64,000 bases of DNA from Chitinophaga pinensis (GCA_945878115.1 CAMDVD010000005.1:1-64000), one strand, 5' to 3'. Shown: positions 35,198 to 44,152, numbered from the stretch's first letter. Program-made: numbers and translations. Notes: a model not told the origin generated them from the sequence alone.

Positions 35198-36284
35198 GCA
35201 ATTTTCTATATACGTGAATTAATTTTTTTTCTTCTTCTTGCCAACAATATACTTCTCGTGCGGCTAAACAATTTTGACGCATGGTGTCATGTAAACTTTT
35301 ATTTTGTAGTAAAGTATGGATGGCATTCACTAGCGTGGATTCATGGACATCTTCTACTAAAGTTGCGATTTGAAATTGCTTATTCACCTGTACATATTCA
35401 GGATAGGCAACACAAATTTGCGGTACACAAAAATGCATATAATCAAAGAAACGATTAGCCATAGAGAGGTAATTGCTTTTTCCTTGATTGGTAAACAAGG
35501 TAATGCCAATATAGGCATTGCGCGTAAAAGCCTTGAGTGCATTGGGTTCGATATATCCTTTGCAAATTATTTTATCCTGTAGTTGATGCTGAATAATTAA
35601 TGCTTTAGCCTGTTCGAAAAAATTTCCTTCTCCACAAATAATCAGTTTGCAATCAATGTGGTGCATAGCTGGTATAAGTGTTTCAAAGCTTCGCCCTTCA
35701 TTCACTGCGCCTTGATATAAAATATATTTTTCTTTGCTAGGTTCAATAGTTAGTTTTTCTAAAATAGTTGCATTCCGCACCACTTCATATTGCACACCAT
35801 ATTTTGTATAAAATTCTTTGGCATAAAAATCGCCAATGGTATATCCGATAGGAAATTGTGGTACCGCATATTTTTCTATCCACGACCAGATTTTAAAAAT
35901 CATTGGCCTCGATACAATTTCTTCCATTTCACAGAATAGTTCATGTGCATCATATACACGTTTCTTGTTACGGATTTTAGAAGCAAATAAATTCGGTAAA
36001 ATGGTATCTAAATCAATGGCGCAATACACATCTGTTTGTATAAAAAGCAGATAGAAAAACAAGCGAATATTGTATTCTATGTAAAATGGTTTTCCCTTTT
36101 CGAATAAACAAAATAGTCTTTTTTGTCTGAAGGATTTTTCTCTTAATGGGAGTGATTTATTTCTTTTTCTCCCAACTAATAATACCTCATAACCTGCGAC
36201 AGACAAGGAGTTGCAGATACGCATCATCCGTTGGTCGAAGTTTAAATCATTTGTGACGGTACACACAATTTTCTTTACTGCCAT
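35187..36284 (-). CDS. GT4-like glycosyltransferase
   Basis: The protein has 365 residues. VTNDLNFDQRMMRICNSLSVAGYEVLLVGRKR opens the donor-independent N-domain. RVYDAHELFCEMEEI contains the subgroup DAHE motif. The C-domain has ILYQGAVNEGRSFETLI, LIICGEGN and YLSMANRFFDYMHFCVPQI. It overlaps the formyltransferase gene by 10 nt and the next glycosyltransferase by 11 nt, so the three are translated from one message. It probably adds a sugar to the surface glycan built at this locus. Confidence 0.87.
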   Translation of the reverse strand: MAVKKIVCTVTNDLNFDQRMMRICNSLSVAGYEVLLVGRKRNKSLPLREKSFRQKRLFCLFEKGKPFYIEYNIRLFFYLLFIQTDVYCAIDLDTILPNLFASKIRNKKRVYDAHELFCEMEEIVSRPMIFKIWSWIEKYAVPQFPIGYTIGDFYAKEFYTKYGVQYEVVRNATILEKLTIEPSKEKYILYQGAVNEGRSFETLIPAMHHIDCKLIICGEGNFFEQAKALIIQHQLQDKIICKGYIEPNALKAFTRNAYIGITLFTNQGKSNYLSMANRFFDYMHFCVPQICVAYPEYVQVNKQFQIATLVEDVHESTLVNAIHTLLQNKSLHDTMRQNCLAAREVYCWQEEEKKLIHVYRKLLGE

Positions 36285-37021
36285 GTGGTACTAAAATATA
36301 TTTTTTGATCTCCTATCCAAGTGTATGGTGGTTCGAAACCAGGCATATAGGTCGCTCTAATATGTCTATCCATTTTATCTGCGTCCCAATGTAAGTCTAT
36401 GTTTTTAATCGTTTGTATTTCTTTTCTATAATGCATCGAAGTTCCTCGAGTTGCAAGGTATGTTTCTTGCGGAATCGCTACATAATTTCTTTTCACTATT
36501 TGTGCCAAACTGGATTTGAATAATTGCAAAGACGCTGCATAAGTGAGTAGATACAATTGATTTACCCAGCATTTGTTAGGTATCGGAAATCTTGCTTCAA
36601 ACAATATGTCGCCGTGATCTATGCGTTCATCCATTTGATGAATGGTGCACCCAAATTCTTTTGCATCGTCCAAAATAGCAAATGAAAATTGATTACAGCC
36701 TCTGTATTCTGGCAATGGTGCCATGTGTAAATTGAATGCCAAAATATTTGCTTGCTCAATATTTTCTTTTTTTAAAATTTCATGATATTGAACCGAACAA
36801 ATAAAATCAGCTTTTGGCATGTCAGCCAATGTTTCAAAAATAGGAATATGATTTGCAACGGCCAATTCTTTTATGCTCAAGGATTTGTCAAATGTCGGAT
36901 TGTCATTGCTAAGTATGCCAAGAATGTCTAATTGTAGGTCATTGCTTTGTTCTATTAAAAATTGAAGACAAGCGTAGCCTATTGGTTTAGAACCTAAAAA
37001 GAGTATAGACTGTTTTTTCAT
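36275..37021 (-). CDS. formyltransferase-family protein (sugar N-formyltransferase-like)
   Basis: The start at 37021 (MKKQSILFLGSKPIGYACLQFL) gives 248 residues; a frame from 37060 would run into the divergent gene. The formyltransferase core shows NLHMAPLPEYRGCNQFSFAILDD (N and H of the N-H-D catalytic set) and DERIDHGDILFEARFPI (the D). It is shorter than Fmt and sits among glycosyltransferases, so transfer of formyl from N10-formyltetrahydrofolate to an amino sugar is likelier than initiator-tRNA formylation. This is inference. Confidence 0.8.
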   Translation of the reverse strand: MKKQSILFLGSKPIGYACLQFLIEQSNDLQLDILGILSNDNPTFDKSLSIKELAVANHIPIFETLADMPKADFICSVQYHEILKKENIEQANILAFNLHMAPLPEYRGCNQFSFAILDDAKEFGCTIHQMDERIDHGDILFEARFPIPNKCWVNQLYLLTYAASLQLFKSSLAQIVKRNYVAIPQETYLATRGTSMHYRKEIQTIKNIDLHWDADKMDRHIRATYMPGFEPPYTWIGDQKIYFSTTWQ

Positions 37022-37061
37022 CGGGTAAAAATAATCAACTATTTTAGTTATTTTCGACACC

Positions 37062-38252
37062 TTGAAAATACTTATCCTAACTGCTAGAATTCCTTATCCA
37101 CTTAGAGATGGTGGTTCTATTGCTATGAACCAAACTATAGAAGGCTATCTGGAACAAGGTTGCGATGTGAGCTTATTGGCTATGAATACGTCTAGGCACT
37201 GGGTTGAAGAAACGTCCTTGCCGGAAATGTATAGTCAATTAAAACATTTTAAGACGGTATATGTGAAGACGGATATCAATCCATTACTTGCATTTATTAA
37301 TTTATTTTCAGACAAGTCCTATAATCTATCCAGATTTGTCAACAAACAATTTGAACAAGCTTTATTTGAGTTGTTGCAACAGGAAGAATTTGATATCATT
37401 CAATTTGAAAGTATTTATGTCTCCTCTTACTTAGCGGTTGCCAGAAAGTATTCAGAAGCTAAATGTTATTGCCGAGTTCATAATATTGAACATTTTATTT
37501 GGCAAGGACTTGCTGATCACGAGAAGTCATTTTTAAAAAGAAAGTATTTACTTTTATTAACCACGAGATTGAAAGCTTATGAATTGGATATACTCACGAA
37601 ATTTGATTTGTTACTTCCTATTTCTAAAACAGAGGAGCACTTTTTAATCAGCAATAAAATTAATAATTGTTATTACTTGCCATTTGGTGTTGCTGAATCT
37701 AGTCCACTTCCTGCAGTTAGTTTTGAGGCGAATTCGTGTTACCATATTGGTAGTATGGATTGGGCGCCAAATATGGAAGGTATACTTTGGTTTTTGGAAA
37801 ATGTTTGGAGTAAAATGGAATTGGAATCTTCGGATATCAAATTTTATTTGGCAGGGAAAAATATGCCACAAACTCTTTTTGCAAAAGGGAATGCGCGATT
37901 AATTATACTCGGTGAAATTGAAGATATTGTTGCGTTTAGTACGGAAAAAAATATTATGATAGTTCCCTTGCTTTCAGGCGCTGGTATACGAATCAAAATT
38001 ATAGAGGCCATGGCATTGGGTAAAACAATTGTCACTACAACTGTTGGTATTGCTGGCATTGATGCCGTTCATGGCGAACATATTTTGATTGCTGACACAG
38101 CAGAAGAATTTATACAGCAAATACATTTTTGTTTTGAGCAACCTGAAAAAGCGAAAGGGATTGGAAAAAATGCCCAGCAATTTGTGCGAAGATATTTTTT
38201 AAAACAAAAAATATATAGTGACCTGATTCAACATTTTATAGCATTGAAATAA
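37062..38252 (+). CDS. GT4 glycosyltransferase (TTG start)
   Basis: The protein has 396 residues. The start codon is TTG at 37062 (LKILILTARIPYPLRDGGSIAMNQ with initiator Met), since no ATG lies upstream in frame. VHNIEHFIWQGLA and GSMDWAPNMEGILWFLENVW are typical of the GT4 exopolysaccharide subgroup. The C-domain has FYLAGKNMP and VPLLSGAGIRIKIIEAMALGKTIVTT. It is divergent from the formyltransferase with 40 bp between, and only 4 nt from the next gene. Confidence 0.9.
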   Translation: MKILILTARIPYPLRDGGSIAMNQTIEGYLEQGCDVSLLAMNTSRHWVEETSLPEMYSQLKHFKTVYVKTDINPLLAFINLFSDKSYNLSRFVNKQFEQALFELLQQEEFDIIQFESIYVSSYLAVARKYSEAKCYCRVHNIEHFIWQGLADHEKSFLKRKYLLLLTTRLKAYELDILTKFDLLLPISKTEEHFLISNKINNCYYLPFGVAESSPLPAVSFEANSCYHIGSMDWAPNMEGILWFLENVWSKMELESSDIKFYLAGKNMPQTLFAKGNARLIILGEIEDIVAFSTEKNIMIVPLLSGAGIRIKIIEAMALGKTIVTTTVGIAGIDAVHGEHILIADTAEEFIQQIHFCFEQPEKAKGIGKNAQQFVRRYFLKQKIYSDLIQHFIALK

Positions 38253-38256
38253 TCCT

Positions 38257-39417
38257 GTGGTACGAAAAAAAATAGCTATCCTTTTATCTCGGTTTCCTTT
38301 TCCATTAGACAAGGGAGATAAATTGCGTGCTTACCATCAAATCGAATTTATAGCTCAACATCATGATGTGTATTTGTATACTTTGACAGAGGAAAATATC
38401 GCAGCAGAATGGGTGAATGAACTAAAGCCATTTTGTCGAGAGGTGAAAATTTATAGATTGAATAAGTTGCAAATATTTATACAATCTTTTGTAGCAATTT
38501 GTAAAGGCTATCCATTGCAAGTAGGTTATTTTTTTTCACCTACTATACAAAGAACAATGCAGCAAGATATTTTGGAAGTGAACCCAGATACCATCTATTG
38601 TCAACTTTCTCGAATGGCATTGTATGCGAATGGTTTACCTTATCGGAAAGTTATTGATTTTCAAGATGCATTTTCTATGAATTATGCTAGGATTCAAAAA
38701 CAAGAGAGTGGGATTAAAAAAGTATTTTATGCTTGGGAAAGTAAGCGCATGCAATCCTTTGAAAAGTTGATGCTGCAAAGGTTTGAGGCTTGTACTATTA
38801 TTTCTGCGTTTGACAAAGCAAATATTAGTATCCAGCCGAATAAGTTAGAAGTAGTTGCCAATGGGGTAGATAATAATTACTTCAAACCTAAGCAATCGGA
38901 TAAGAAATATGATATTTTATTTTTAGGGAATTTGTCTTATTTGCCTAACAAAAATGCGGTTCAATATTTGGTTGAAAAAATAATGCCTCTTCTAACCCAA
39001 AGAAAAGCGAACATAAAAGTGAATATCGCAGGTGGTAGTACTTTATCGGAAAATAGCAGAATGAATACACCACAAATAAATTATAGTGGATGGGTAAAGG
39101 ATAGCAGAGTTGCTTACGCTGAAACTGTTCTTTTTGTTGCTCCTCTTTTTACTGGAGCAGGATTGCAAAATAAATTATTGGAAGCGATGAGTATGGGAAT
39201 TCCGTGCATTGCTACTTCTATTGCCAACGCATCTTTGCATGCCAAGCCAAATGAAGAAATCATGATCGCGGATGATGCAGAGGCCTTTGTTGATTATATT
39301 ATTTATTTGTTGGAGAATGAAGAAAAACGCCGACAATTACAAGTCAATGCTACTAAATTTATACAAGACAATTATACTTGGGAAAGTGTCAATCAAAGAT
39401 TGTTGGCATGTTTGTGA
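38257..39417 (+). CDS. GT4 glycosyltransferase (GTG start)
   Basis: The protein has 386 residues. The N-terminus IAILLSRFPFPLDKGDKLRAYHQIEFIA resembles the stp1/XrtA-associated glycosyltransferase subgroup. IDFQDAFSMNYARI and ILFLGNLSYLPNKNAVQYLVEKI are diagnostic, and VAPLFTGAGLQNKLLEAMSMGIPCIATS is the nucleotide-sugar C-domain. It starts with GTG 4 nt after the preceding glycosyltransferase stop, so the two form an operon. The specificity is unknown. Confidence 0.9.
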   Translation: MVRKKIAILLSRFPFPLDKGDKLRAYHQIEFIAQHHDVYLYTLTEENIAAEWVNELKPFCREVKIYRLNKLQIFIQSFVAICKGYPLQVGYFFSPTIQRTMQQDILEVNPDTIYCQLSRMALYANGLPYRKVIDFQDAFSMNYARIQKQESGIKKVFYAWESKRMQSFEKLMLQRFEACTIISAFDKANISIQPNKLEVVANGVDNNYFKPKQSDKKYDILFLGNLSYLPNKNAVQYLVEKIMPLLTQRKANIKVNIAGGSTLSENSRMNTPQINYSGWVKDSRVAYAETVLFVAPLFTGAGLQNKLLEAMSMGIPCIATSIANASLHAKPNEEIMIADDAEAFVDYIIYLLENEEKRRQLQVNATKFIQDNYTWESVNQRLLACL

Positions 39418-39450
39418 ATGGGGTAAGGCGTAAGGTGCAAGGGTTGGTCT

Positions 39451-39496
39451 CATCTCGCAACTCACTTCTCACATCTCACTACTCACTACTCAATAC
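39451..39496. repeat. low-complexity CTCACTACT-type repeat
   Basis: Degenerate short units of the form ACTCACTACT, CATCTCACT and CTCAATACT follow one another between convergent genes. The same style of sequence recurs at 58333-58387. It has no CRISPR-like regular spacing. Confidence 0.6.
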
Positions 39497-39499
39497 TGT

Positions 39500-39973
39500 C
39501 TACTTAGTCAAATGCTTGTGTTGAGTGAAGTATAATATTGGAAAGACTAAAGCCAATACCAACCCAACCAAATTTTTCCAATCATGGAAATACCCAGATC
39601 CAAGTATAATGACACTACTTAATAATGGAAGTAATTCACCAATGACGTAGAGGATAAAGCCCATTTTATTTAATTTTCGCATCAGCATAGCACCTACAAA
39701 ACAAAGTATGATACCTACAAATGCAATCAACATAATTGTTGTAGTATTTGCACAAATCAATTTTAATTGATCCAATTCTTCTTCTTTCATTTTACCCGTT
39801 TCTTCTATGGTATCTATGAATTTACAACCTAGTGGTAGCATGAAAGTAGAAATCGCACCTAGTCCACATCCGATGAAAGTCAGGATAGTCAAGATATTGA
39901 GCATAGTAGGTAACTGTTTGCTTGGATAATCTGACACATTACTTGTGTCTTGCATTTCTTGAATGTCTGACAT
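39500..39973 (-). CDS. small hypothetical membrane protein
   Basis: This 157-residue protein has a hydrophilic N-terminal tail (1-20) and four hydrophobic segments near 24-50, 78-97, 104-122 and 130-150. A charged loop, DTIEETGKMKEEELDQLKLICAN, lies between the first two. The pattern is common among uncharacterised Bacteroidota inner-membrane proteins; no family is recognised. It stands alone and converges on the glycosyltransferase gene. Confidence 0.7.
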   Translation of the reverse strand: MSDIQEMQDTSNVSDYPSKQLPTMLNILTILTFIGCGLGAISTFMLPLGCKFIDTIEETGKMKEEELDQLKLICANTTTIMLIAFVGIILCFVGAMLMRKLNKMGFILYVIGELLPLLSSVIILGSGYFHDWKNLVGLVLALVFPILYFTQHKHLTK

Positions 39974-40204
39974 TGTTTTTAATTTTATGCTGAAGAAAAA
40001 AATTTGAGATTATAAATATAGATAAAATAATGGAACGCAAAATTATTTGCAAACAAATTTTCAGCTCTACATATTGGATATGCAATTCGAGTAATAACAG
40101 TCACAAATATTTTGATGGAAAATAGACCATGGCATATTATCAAAGCATTAATTTTTTTTGCCAAAAATCAACACTTACTTTCGCACTCTTATCTGTAAGC
40201 CTAC

Positions 40205-40927
40205 ATGTTGTATCCTTTTGTCAGTCTTGTCATTCCTTGTTATAATGAGGCCGAACGTGTTCCTTTATTATTCTCAGGCTTGCAAGAATTTAAACAAGCC
40301 TGGTTAGGGGAAATGGAAGTGATTTTAGTAGATGATGGAAGTACCGATGCAACAGCCAATGGTATACAAACACATCCTATTTTCATCGCTCTGCAAAGTG
40401 AACATAAAATACATTTGATTCAACAAAAAAATCAAGGAAAAGGTGCAGGATTAAAGGCAGGTGTACAATTAGCAAAGGGCGATTTTGTATTGACATTGGA
40501 TGCTGATATGGCAACGCGACCAATTGAATTGTTGAACTGGTTGCAATGGAAGGAGACATTTAGTATGCGAGAAATATTGATAGGTTCACGCGAATTGAAA
40601 ACTTCAGATGTGAAAGATTTAGACCATCGAAAATGGATTGGTAACGTTTTTAATTTAATCATTCAAAAGCTTACCCATTTGGCCATTCAAGATACACAAT
40701 GTGGATTTAAATTGTATCCCATGGCTATAGCAAAACCTCTTTTCGAAAATCTACAAACAACAGGATGGGCGCATGATGTAGAACTATTGGTAAAAGCAAA
40801 AAGAATGGGATGTCAAATTGTGGAAATGCCAATTACCTGGAAAGCAATACCAGGAAGTAAAATAAATATTTGGAAAGATAGTATTATCATGTTTTTTGAA
40901 GTGCTCAGAATATCCAGAATGAAATAA
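40205..40927 (+). CDS. GT2 glycosyltransferase, dolichyl-phosphate glucosyl/mannosyltransferase-like
   Basis: This 240-residue GT-A enzyme carries VSLVIPCYNEAERV, VILVDDGSTD, QKNQGKGAGLKAGVQLAKGDFVLTLDADMAT (DAD metal site) and IQDTQCGFKLYPMAIA. This set marks the ALG5/DPM1 branch, which makes polyprenyl-phosphate sugars. Such a product is the donor for GT-C enzymes like the GT87 and TMTC-like proteins in this window; that link is inference. It is upstream of hflX, with a gap of about 55 nt to the likely start. Confidence 0.9.
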   Translation: MLYPFVSLVIPCYNEAERVPLLFSGLQEFKQAWLGEMEVILVDDGSTDATANGIQTHPIFIALQSEHKIHLIQQKNQGKGAGLKAGVQLAKGDFVLTLDADMATRPIELLNWLQWKETFSMREILIGSRELKTSDVKDLDHRKWIGNVFNLIIQKLTHLAIQDTQCGFKLYPMAIAKPLFENLQTTGWAHDVELLVKAKRMGCQIVEMPITWKAIPGSKINIWKDSIIMFFEVLRISRMK

Positions 40928-40982
40928 TATTTGCTTCTCCAGTTTGTTCATCTTACTTTTATCTCAAACCAATTCGAATACT

Positions 40983-42173
40983 TTGATAGAAAAAAAAATA
41001 CAATCCGAAAATGAAGTCCGTGCGATATTAGCTGGATGGTTACCACAAGGCAAAACAGAAGCCCATATAACAGAGTACTTAGATGAACTTTCCTTTCTGG
41101 CAGAAACAGCTGGAGCAATAGAAGTCAAGCGATTTTATCAAAAGCTGGACCATCCTGATAGTAGAACTTTCTTAGGTAAAGGAAAATTAGAAGAGATTAG
41201 AAAATATATCAGTAGTAACGCCATCGATTTAGTTATTTTTGATGATGAATTATCGGGCTCACAATTGCTCAATATCGAAGATGTATTGAAATGTAAAATC
41301 ATAGATCGAAGCGATTTGATTTTAGATATTTTTGCTTCAAGAGCCAAGACAGCGCAGGCTAAGGTGCAAGTTGAATTGGCACAATACCAATATATTTTAC
41401 CTCGTTTGAAAGGGATGTGGAAACATCTGGAAAGACAAGGTGGAGGTATTGGATCAAGAGGTCCAGGTGAAACGGAAATTGAAACAGATAGACGTATCGT
41501 TAAGGATAAAATTTCTTTATTGAGAAAGCGACTTCTAGAGATTGATAAACAATCGCAAACCCAACGGAAAGAACGTGGCGAATTTATTCGTGTTTCCCTA
41601 GTTGGTTATACGAATGTTGGCAAATCGACACTCATGCAAATCATTAGTAAATCTGAAGCATTTGCGGAAAATAAACTCTTCGCAACAGTAGATACAACAA
41701 CCAGAAAAGTAGTATTTGAGCGTACGCCATTTCTATTGAGTGATACAGTAGGCTTCATTCGTAAGTTGCCGCATCATTTGGTGGAGAGTTTCAAAAGTAC
41801 ATTAGACGAAGTACGTGAAGCGGATATCTTATTACATGTTGTTGATATATCGCATCCGCAATATGAAGACCAAATCGCTGTGGTGAAAAATACTTTACAT
41901 GAATTAAAGGCAGATGATAAGCCAACTTTATTGGTATTTAATAAAATGGATTTATACGAAAAAAATACGTTTGATGAATGGTTGGATGATGAAGTAAAAC
42001 AAGATTTGATGGGCCAATTGAAAAAACATTGGAACAATGAAACCCAACATAATACAGTATTTGTATCCGCAACAGAAAAACAAAACATAGAAGGATTACG
42101 CACATCAATACTGGATAAAGTGCGTGAAATGTATGGCATACGCTATCCATATAAAACTAGTTTTTATGAATAA
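40983..42173 (+). CDS. hflX: ribosome-associated GTPase HflX
   Basis: The likely start is TTG at 40983 (product MIEKKIQSENEVRAILAGW), giving 396 residues; an in-frame TTG at 40944 would add 13 unlikely residues. The N-domain glycine-rich segment is SRTFLGKGKLEEI. The HflX signature is RQGGGIGSRGPGETEIETDRR. The GTPase motifs are GYTNVGKST, DTVGFIRKLPHHLVESFKST and FNKMD. HflX splits stalled ribosomes and rescues translation under stress. The tRNA-Asn gene follows. Confidence 0.93.
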   Translation: MIEKKIQSENEVRAILAGWLPQGKTEAHITEYLDELSFLAETAGAIEVKRFYQKLDHPDSRTFLGKGKLEEIRKYISSNAIDLVIFDDELSGSQLLNIEDVLKCKIIDRSDLILDIFASRAKTAQAKVQVELAQYQYILPRLKGMWKHLERQGGGIGSRGPGETEIETDRRIVKDKISLLRKRLLEIDKQSQTQRKERGEFIRVSLVGYTNVGKSTLMQIISKSEAFAENKLFATVDTTTRKVVFERTPFLLSDTVGFIRKLPHHLVESFKSTLDEVREADILLHVVDISHPQYEDQIAVVKNTLHELKADDKPTLLVFNKMDLYEKNTFDEWLDDEVKQDLMGQLKKHWNNETQHNTVFVSATEKQNIEGLRTSILDKVREMYGIRYPYKTSFYE

Positions 42174-42217
42174 TCCACTAACAATTTTAGAGAAGTAATT
42201 ATTTTTTAGAAAAATAG

Positions 42218-42247
42218 TTGGTAGATTTCATTTTTTGGCTATTTTTG
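42218..42247 (+). promoter_or_regulatory. promoter of tRNA-Asn
   Basis: TTG (42218-42220) is followed after 19 bases by TATTTTTG (42240-42247), a perfect TAnnTTTG. This is the Bacteroidota -33/-7 arrangement. The tRNA begins 15 bases further on. Confidence 0.7.
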
Positions 42248-42262
42248 CGCTCCAATTGACAC

Positions 42263-42336
42263 TCTTCCTTAGCTCAGTTGGTTAGAGCATCTGACTGTTA
42301 ATCAGAGGGTCTCTGGTTCAAGTCCAGAAGGGAGAG
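42263..42336 (+). tRNA. tRNA-Asn (anticodon GTT)
   Basis: The acceptor arms TCTTCCT (42263-42269) and AGGGAGA (42329-42335) pair with one G-U. The D-arm is TAGCTCAGTTGGTTAGAGCA. The anticodon stem TCTGA/TCAGA encloses loop CTGTTAA, with GTT at 42297-42299. The T-arm is TCTGG TTCAAGT CCAGA. CCA is not encoded. The 3' part from 42290 is duplicated exactly at 48453-48500, so the gene is the insertion site of a mobile element; the intact copy is this one. Confidence 0.97.
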
Positions 42337-42337
42337 C
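42290..42337 (+). other. attachment site, left (within tRNA-Asn)
   Basis: These 48 bases, from the 5' side of the anticodon stem (TCTGACTGTTAATCAG) to GGGAGAGC, are identical to 48453-48500. They are the core duplicated by site-specific integration of the element to the right. Confidence 0.92.
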
Positions 42338-42346
42338 AGACTAGCA

Positions 42347-42378
42347 AAGGGTTTCAAGCAATTGAGACCCTTTTTTTT
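42347..42378 (+). terminator. terminator following tRNA-Asn
   Basis: AAGGGTTTC pairs with GAGACCCTT (one G-U), followed by eight T residues. It lies within the element, so the element seems to supply a terminator for the tRNA it occupies. The displaced original downstream terminator may be the one at 48510. Confidence 0.8.
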
Positions 42379-42382
42379 ATTC

Positions 42383-42404
42383 CATTTGCATAAAATTTGC
42401 ATAA
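42383..42404. repeat. integrase arm-type sites, left
   Basis: Two ATTTGCAT boxes start at 42384 and 42395, 11 bases apart, about one helical turn. The same pair with identical spacing occurs at the right end at 48316 and 48327. They are probable arm-binding sites of the element's integrase. Confidence 0.65.
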
Positions 42405-42524
42405 AAAGTAGGTGTATTTTATTCGTAGTAATCATTTGAGAAGTATCCTTTTCCAACTATGAAATAGTTTACCTAATATGATATTTCTTAAAATAATTTT
42501 ATATCTTACTTCAAAATTTAAACT

Positions 42525-43034
42525 ATGAAACAATTATTAATGTTTATTCTTGTGGCTATTCCATTTTTTTGCAACTGTCAAAATTTAAAAGCACTTGACA
42601 CGAAGAACGGGTTTAGAGATATGCAATTTGGAGATAGTGACAGTAAGTTTAACGATTTAGTTGTTGATGCATACTCTTCTGACAGCTTAAGTATATTTTG
42701 TCGAAGAACAGGTGACAAACTAACAATTGGGGCATCGGAAGTATCCATTATTTATGTGTTTTACAAAAGCCAACTTAAAAATGTGGTAATTAAAACAAAG
42801 GGGTTGAAAAACAGCAGAGCTTTGTTAGATGCGCTCCAAGAAATGTATGGTAAAGGTCGACAACCCAATGAATATATTGAAGAATATTATTGGTGGGGTA
42901 AAAAAGTTACACTTGATTATGATGAAAACTCTATTTCAGGTGATGCAAAAGTCTTTATTACATCTAAAGAAATTAGCGGAAAACAAGATTTAGACAGTAA
43001 AGAAAAAGCGAAAGAAGCCAAGAATGATTTTTGA
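42525..43034 (+). CDS. hypothetical exported protein (element cargo)
   Basis: This 169-residue protein has a signal peptide (MKQLLMFILVAIPFFCNC, with a possible lipobox cysteine). The body reads LDTKNGFRDMQFGDSDSKFNDLVV, LSIFCRRTGDKLTIGASEVSIIYVFYKSQLKNVVI and LLDALQEMYGKGRQPNEYIEEYYWWG. This is a pattern seen in small Bacteroidota exported proteins of unknown role. It is the only plus-strand gene of the element and lies next to its left end, the usual cargo position. Confidence 0.65.
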   Translation: MKQLLMFILVAIPFFCNCQNLKALDTKNGFRDMQFGDSDSKFNDLVVDAYSSDSLSIFCRRTGDKLTIGASEVSIIYVFYKSQLKNVVIKTKGLKNSRALLDALQEMYGKGRQPNEYIEEYYWWGKKVTLDYDENSISGDAKVFITSKEISGKQDLDSKEKAKEAKNDF

Positions 43035-43055
43035 TTATTTTAGGCTTCAAATTGT

Positions 43056-43718
43056 TTAATTAACTCGCTTTTTTTTAATCGTTGGGGTTGAAATTAGTCG
43101 TTCAATTTTTTGCAAGGTGGCAATAGGCAAACTTTGAATTTCATCAGGTGTAATTTTCATGTTGTTTATCTGTATGTAATTGTTTTGCTCAAATGCTAGG
43201 GGTTTTGGGCTTGCTTGGTCCTTGAAATACTCTAAATACACTTTACAGGCTTTAATGTCTCCTTGAATGCCTAAATTATACACAGTAGTCAACATTAGAT
43301 GGACCATGAATTTGTATTTTTCAGTTTCATGTTTATGCAAATCATGTTCTTTAAATTCTCTTAGATGCTTGTAAATGGTTTCTTCGCTTAGTCCGCTATC
43401 TTCAGAAATTTCTGTTGTTGTTGGCATCCTATTAGATTTTTGCATTAATTTACTCATGGATGCAATTACTTTCAAATGATTATTTTGCCATGTATGATTT
43501 CGCATTTGAATGTAAAAATCGTTGTCCTTTGGAATATTCATACTGTCTAAATATTCAAAAAATACTTTTATGGATTCGTCAATGTTGTATTGATTTTTAT
43601 TGGAATACGCTTCACTTATTGCATCATAAAGTTCCTTAATCCTATTGTTGATTTCCTCAACTTTTTTCAAGTTTTTGGGGTTTAATGTCTTTATTAAATT
43701 CCGTTGTGAAATTACCAT
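43056..43718 (-). CDS. HTH-containing element protein of unknown function
   Basis: This 220-residue cytoplasmic protein has a helical N-terminal half. A winged-helix-type HTH at about 98-120 reads MPTTTEISEDSGLSEETIYKHLREF. The end, NNYIQINNMKITPDEIQSLPIATLQKIERLI, resembles the tail of phage small terminase subunits, which would fit a phage satellite. That likeness is weak and the protein may be a plain regulator. It is 11 nt downstream of the nuclease gene in the element's minus-strand gene run. Confidence 0.5.
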   Translation of the reverse strand: MVISQRNLIKTLNPKNLKKVEEINNRIKELYDAISEAYSNKNQYNIDESIKVFFEYLDSMNIPKDNDFYIQMRNHTWQNNHLKVIASMSKLMQKSNRMPTTTEISEDSGLSEETIYKHLREFKEHDLHKHETEKYKFMVHLMLTTVYNLGIQGDIKACKVYLEYFKDQASPKPLAFEQNNYIQINNMKITPDEIQSLPIATLQKIERLISTPTIKKKRVN

Positions 43719-43729
43719 TGTTATTTATT

Positions 43730-44152
43730 TTAATTATTGAAATTGATATTATACCAAATTATAAATTCATCAAATGAAGTTGCTATAAAATAATAACCAC
43801 CTGCTTTTATTATTTGTTGTTGATATTTTTTTTGTTCTTCGCTTTGGCGGTCCTTACCAATTTTGATTTCTATTTTTACACTTTTGCCTTGGATGGTTGC
43901 GCTTACATCAGCTGTACCCTTTTGCATACTGCTTTTGATATACCTGCCATTTACCCAGCGTGAAATATTATTGATTCGTTCGGCATGATGGTTTTTAAAT
44001 TTTAAAAAGTCAATAATACATTTGGTTAAACCGTTTGCCTTCATGTCTGAATGTGTATATTTTGGAATACTAATTATAGGAAATGAAGGATATTTTTCAT
44101 GTGTATACGCTTCGTGCAAACTGTTCATTAATTTTCTATTTTCTCTATGCAT
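43730..44152 (-). CDS. VRR-NUC/Holliday-resolvase-like nuclease
   Basis: The protein has 140 residues. GRYIKSSMQKGTADVSATIQGKSVKIEIKIGKDRQSEEQKKYQQQIIKAGGYYFIATS, read in pieces, shows the PD-(D/E)XK arrangement of small phage nucleases: G-T-A-D, then E-I-K, then Q-x3-Y and GGYY. The family cuts branched or damaged DNA. It probably serves replication or processing of the element. The gene lies between the HTH protein gene and a roughly 170-nt AT-rich gap. Confidence 0.7.
   Translation of the reverse strand: MHRENRKLMNSLHEAYTHEKYPSFPIISIPKYTHSDMKANGLTKCIIDFLKFKNHHAERINNISRWVNGRYIKSSMQKGTADVSATIQGKSVKIEIKIGKDRQSEEQKKYQQQIIKAGGYYFIATSFDEFIIWYNINFNN

Noticed and set aside
36275-37021. Methionyl-tRNA formyltransferase (fmt)
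   Set aside because: The catalytic N-H-D set is present but the protein is short, lacks the C-terminal tRNA-binding domain and sits among glycosyltransferases.
39451-39496. Short CTCACTACT repeats as a CRISPR or regulatory array
   Set aside because: The units are irregular and very short, and the same low-complexity style occurs before rpe; no spacers.
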